Assembly (NCBI RefSeq): GCF_023078475.1
Contig: NZ_CP095741.1
Span: 3,720,001 to 3,784,000, forward strand
Length of the DNA: 64,000 nucleotides
From: Luteibacter aegosomaticola
Lineage (GTDB): Bacteria; Pseudomonadota; Gammaproteobacteria; Xanthomonadales; Rhodanobacteraceae
Reading direction: 5' to 3'
This document shows, in pieces, positions 63,429 through 64,000 of the stretch. The notes beneath the pieces were generated by a model, which was given only the letters and a program-made list of their open reading frames with translations, made no database searches and had not been told where the DNA came from. The first letter of the stretch is position 1. Each line of letters starts with the position of its first letter. The position numbers were made by a program, and so were the translations under genes.

Positions 63429-64000
63429 ATGGCCACTCTCCTCCTCCGCTGCCTCGCTCTTGCAAGCTTCGCCGCCCTGACCATTGGCTGCGCCGCACCG
63501 GCGGACGCCGTGGATAGCCGTGAACTGGTTTTCGACAGCCAGTCGTACTACGTCGTCGCCGTCGACACGCGGCAGGAAGATATCGAGCTGTTCTGGCGCA
63601 ATCCGGACAACGGCCAGCCGTTCGCCAGCCTGGAAGCGCTGAAAGCCTGGACCGCCGATAAAGGCCGCCCTCTCGCGTTTGCAACCAACGCCGGCATCTA
63701 CGACCGCGATTTCCGGCCCCTGGGCTTGTATGTGGAGGACGGCAAGGCCATCGTTCCGCTGAATCTCGCCCACGGCAACCCGCGCTCGGGCAATTTCTCG
63801 CTCCTGCCCAACGGCGTCTTCGCCGTCTACGACGACGGCACGGCCGAGGTTCGTACCACCGAGGCCTTCCGCGCAGCGGCACGCAAACCGCGCTGGGCGA
63901 CGCAATCCGGCCCCATGCTCGTGATCGATGGCGAAGTGAATACGCAATTCGATAACGGTTCCGACAGCATGAAGTGGCGCAGCGGCGTTTGCGCCCGGAC
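63429..64000 (+). CDS. Phosphodiester glycosidase family protein (DUF2233), partial
   Basis: The right window edge cuts this gene after 190 codons. It begins MATLLLRCLALASFAALTIGC, a signal that may be lipidated at the Cys. The remainder (FAFATNAGIY-like LAFATNAGIYDRDFRPLGLYVEDGK, PNGVFAVYDDGTAEV, WATQSGPMLVIDGEVN) matches the NAGPA/DUF2233 phosphodiester glycosidase family, which cuts sugar phosphodiesters outside the cytoplasm. It is divergent from the NUDIX gene with a 136-bp gap. Confidence 0.85.
   Translation, partial: MATLLLRCLALASFAALTIGCAAPADAVDSRELVFDSQSYYVVAVDTRQEDIELFWRNPDNGQPFASLEALKAWTADKGRPLAFATNAGIYDRDFRPLGLYVEDGKAIVPLNLAHGNPRSGNFSLLPNGVFAVYDDGTAEVRTTEAFRAAARKPRWATQSGPMLVIDGEVNTQFDNGSDSMKWRSGVCAR

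Overview
This is a GC-rich gammaproteobacterial chromosome segment. Gene content and order (flhF-fleN-fliA-cheYZA-motCD-parA-cheW, fleQ beside fliE, short REP hairpins with GTAGGAGCG ends) fit the Xanthomonadales, most likely Rhodanobacteraceae such as Luteibacter or Dyella. The genus is inferred from gene order and protein character, not from a search.

Positions 1-41357 hold one almost unbroken flagellar and chemotaxis supercluster on the minus strand. Reading in the direction of transcription (right to left) it contains cheV; the rod, hook and ring genes flgBCDEFGHIJ; the junction genes flgKL; flagellin fliC; the cap and chaperone set fliD-fliS-fliT-PilZ; the sigma-54 activator fleQ; fliEFGHIJK; fliLM; fliNOPQR-flhB-flhA (export gate); flhF-fleN (number and placement); fliA (sigma-28); cheY-cheZ-cheA; motC-motD; a ParA-type polar ATPase; and the start of a cheW-type gene cut by the window edge. 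A plus-strand block at 41439-45709 carries a soluble chemoreceptor, flgA, flgM, flgN and an EAL/HDOD protein.

The promoters form a readable two-tier circuit. Sigma-54 -24/-12 elements (GG-N10-GC) precede fliN, fliL, fliE, fliD, flgB and the receptor-flgA unit. Sigma-28 elements with an 11-nt spacer precede fliC, cheV and flgM. Clusters of GTCA/TGAC half-sites lie 100-150 bp upstream of the fliL and fliN sigma-54 promoters and again upstream of fleQ; they are candidate enhancers for FleQ. The window thus holds FleQ, FliA and FlgM together with most of their likely targets; rpoN, cheR and cheB are not here.

From 45.7 kb onward the content is housekeeping and accessory: MAPEG and TMEM43-like membrane proteins, a metallo-beta-lactamase-fold hydrolase, gamma-glutamyltransferase, a YfhL-type ferredoxin, a lipoprotein, coaD, rsmD, ftsY, an AsmA-like protein, mutY, an iron-trafficking protein (yggX family), tRNA-Phe, a coiled-coil protein built on a 21-bp tandem repeat, a small membrane protein, an EEP-family phosphatase/nuclease, an acyltransferase, a secreted S33 peptidase, parC, a NUDIX hydrolase and a truncated phosphodiester glycosidase.

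Short REP hairpins occur at seven places. Two are paired in inverted orientation (REPIN-like), and two lie in frame inside genes (cheA and the acyltransferase). I did not find an undescribed multi-gene system. The best leads are the shared GTCA/TGAC operator clusters, the REPs that became protein-coding, the soluble receptor coupled to flgA, and the heptad-repeat gene beside tRNA-Phe.
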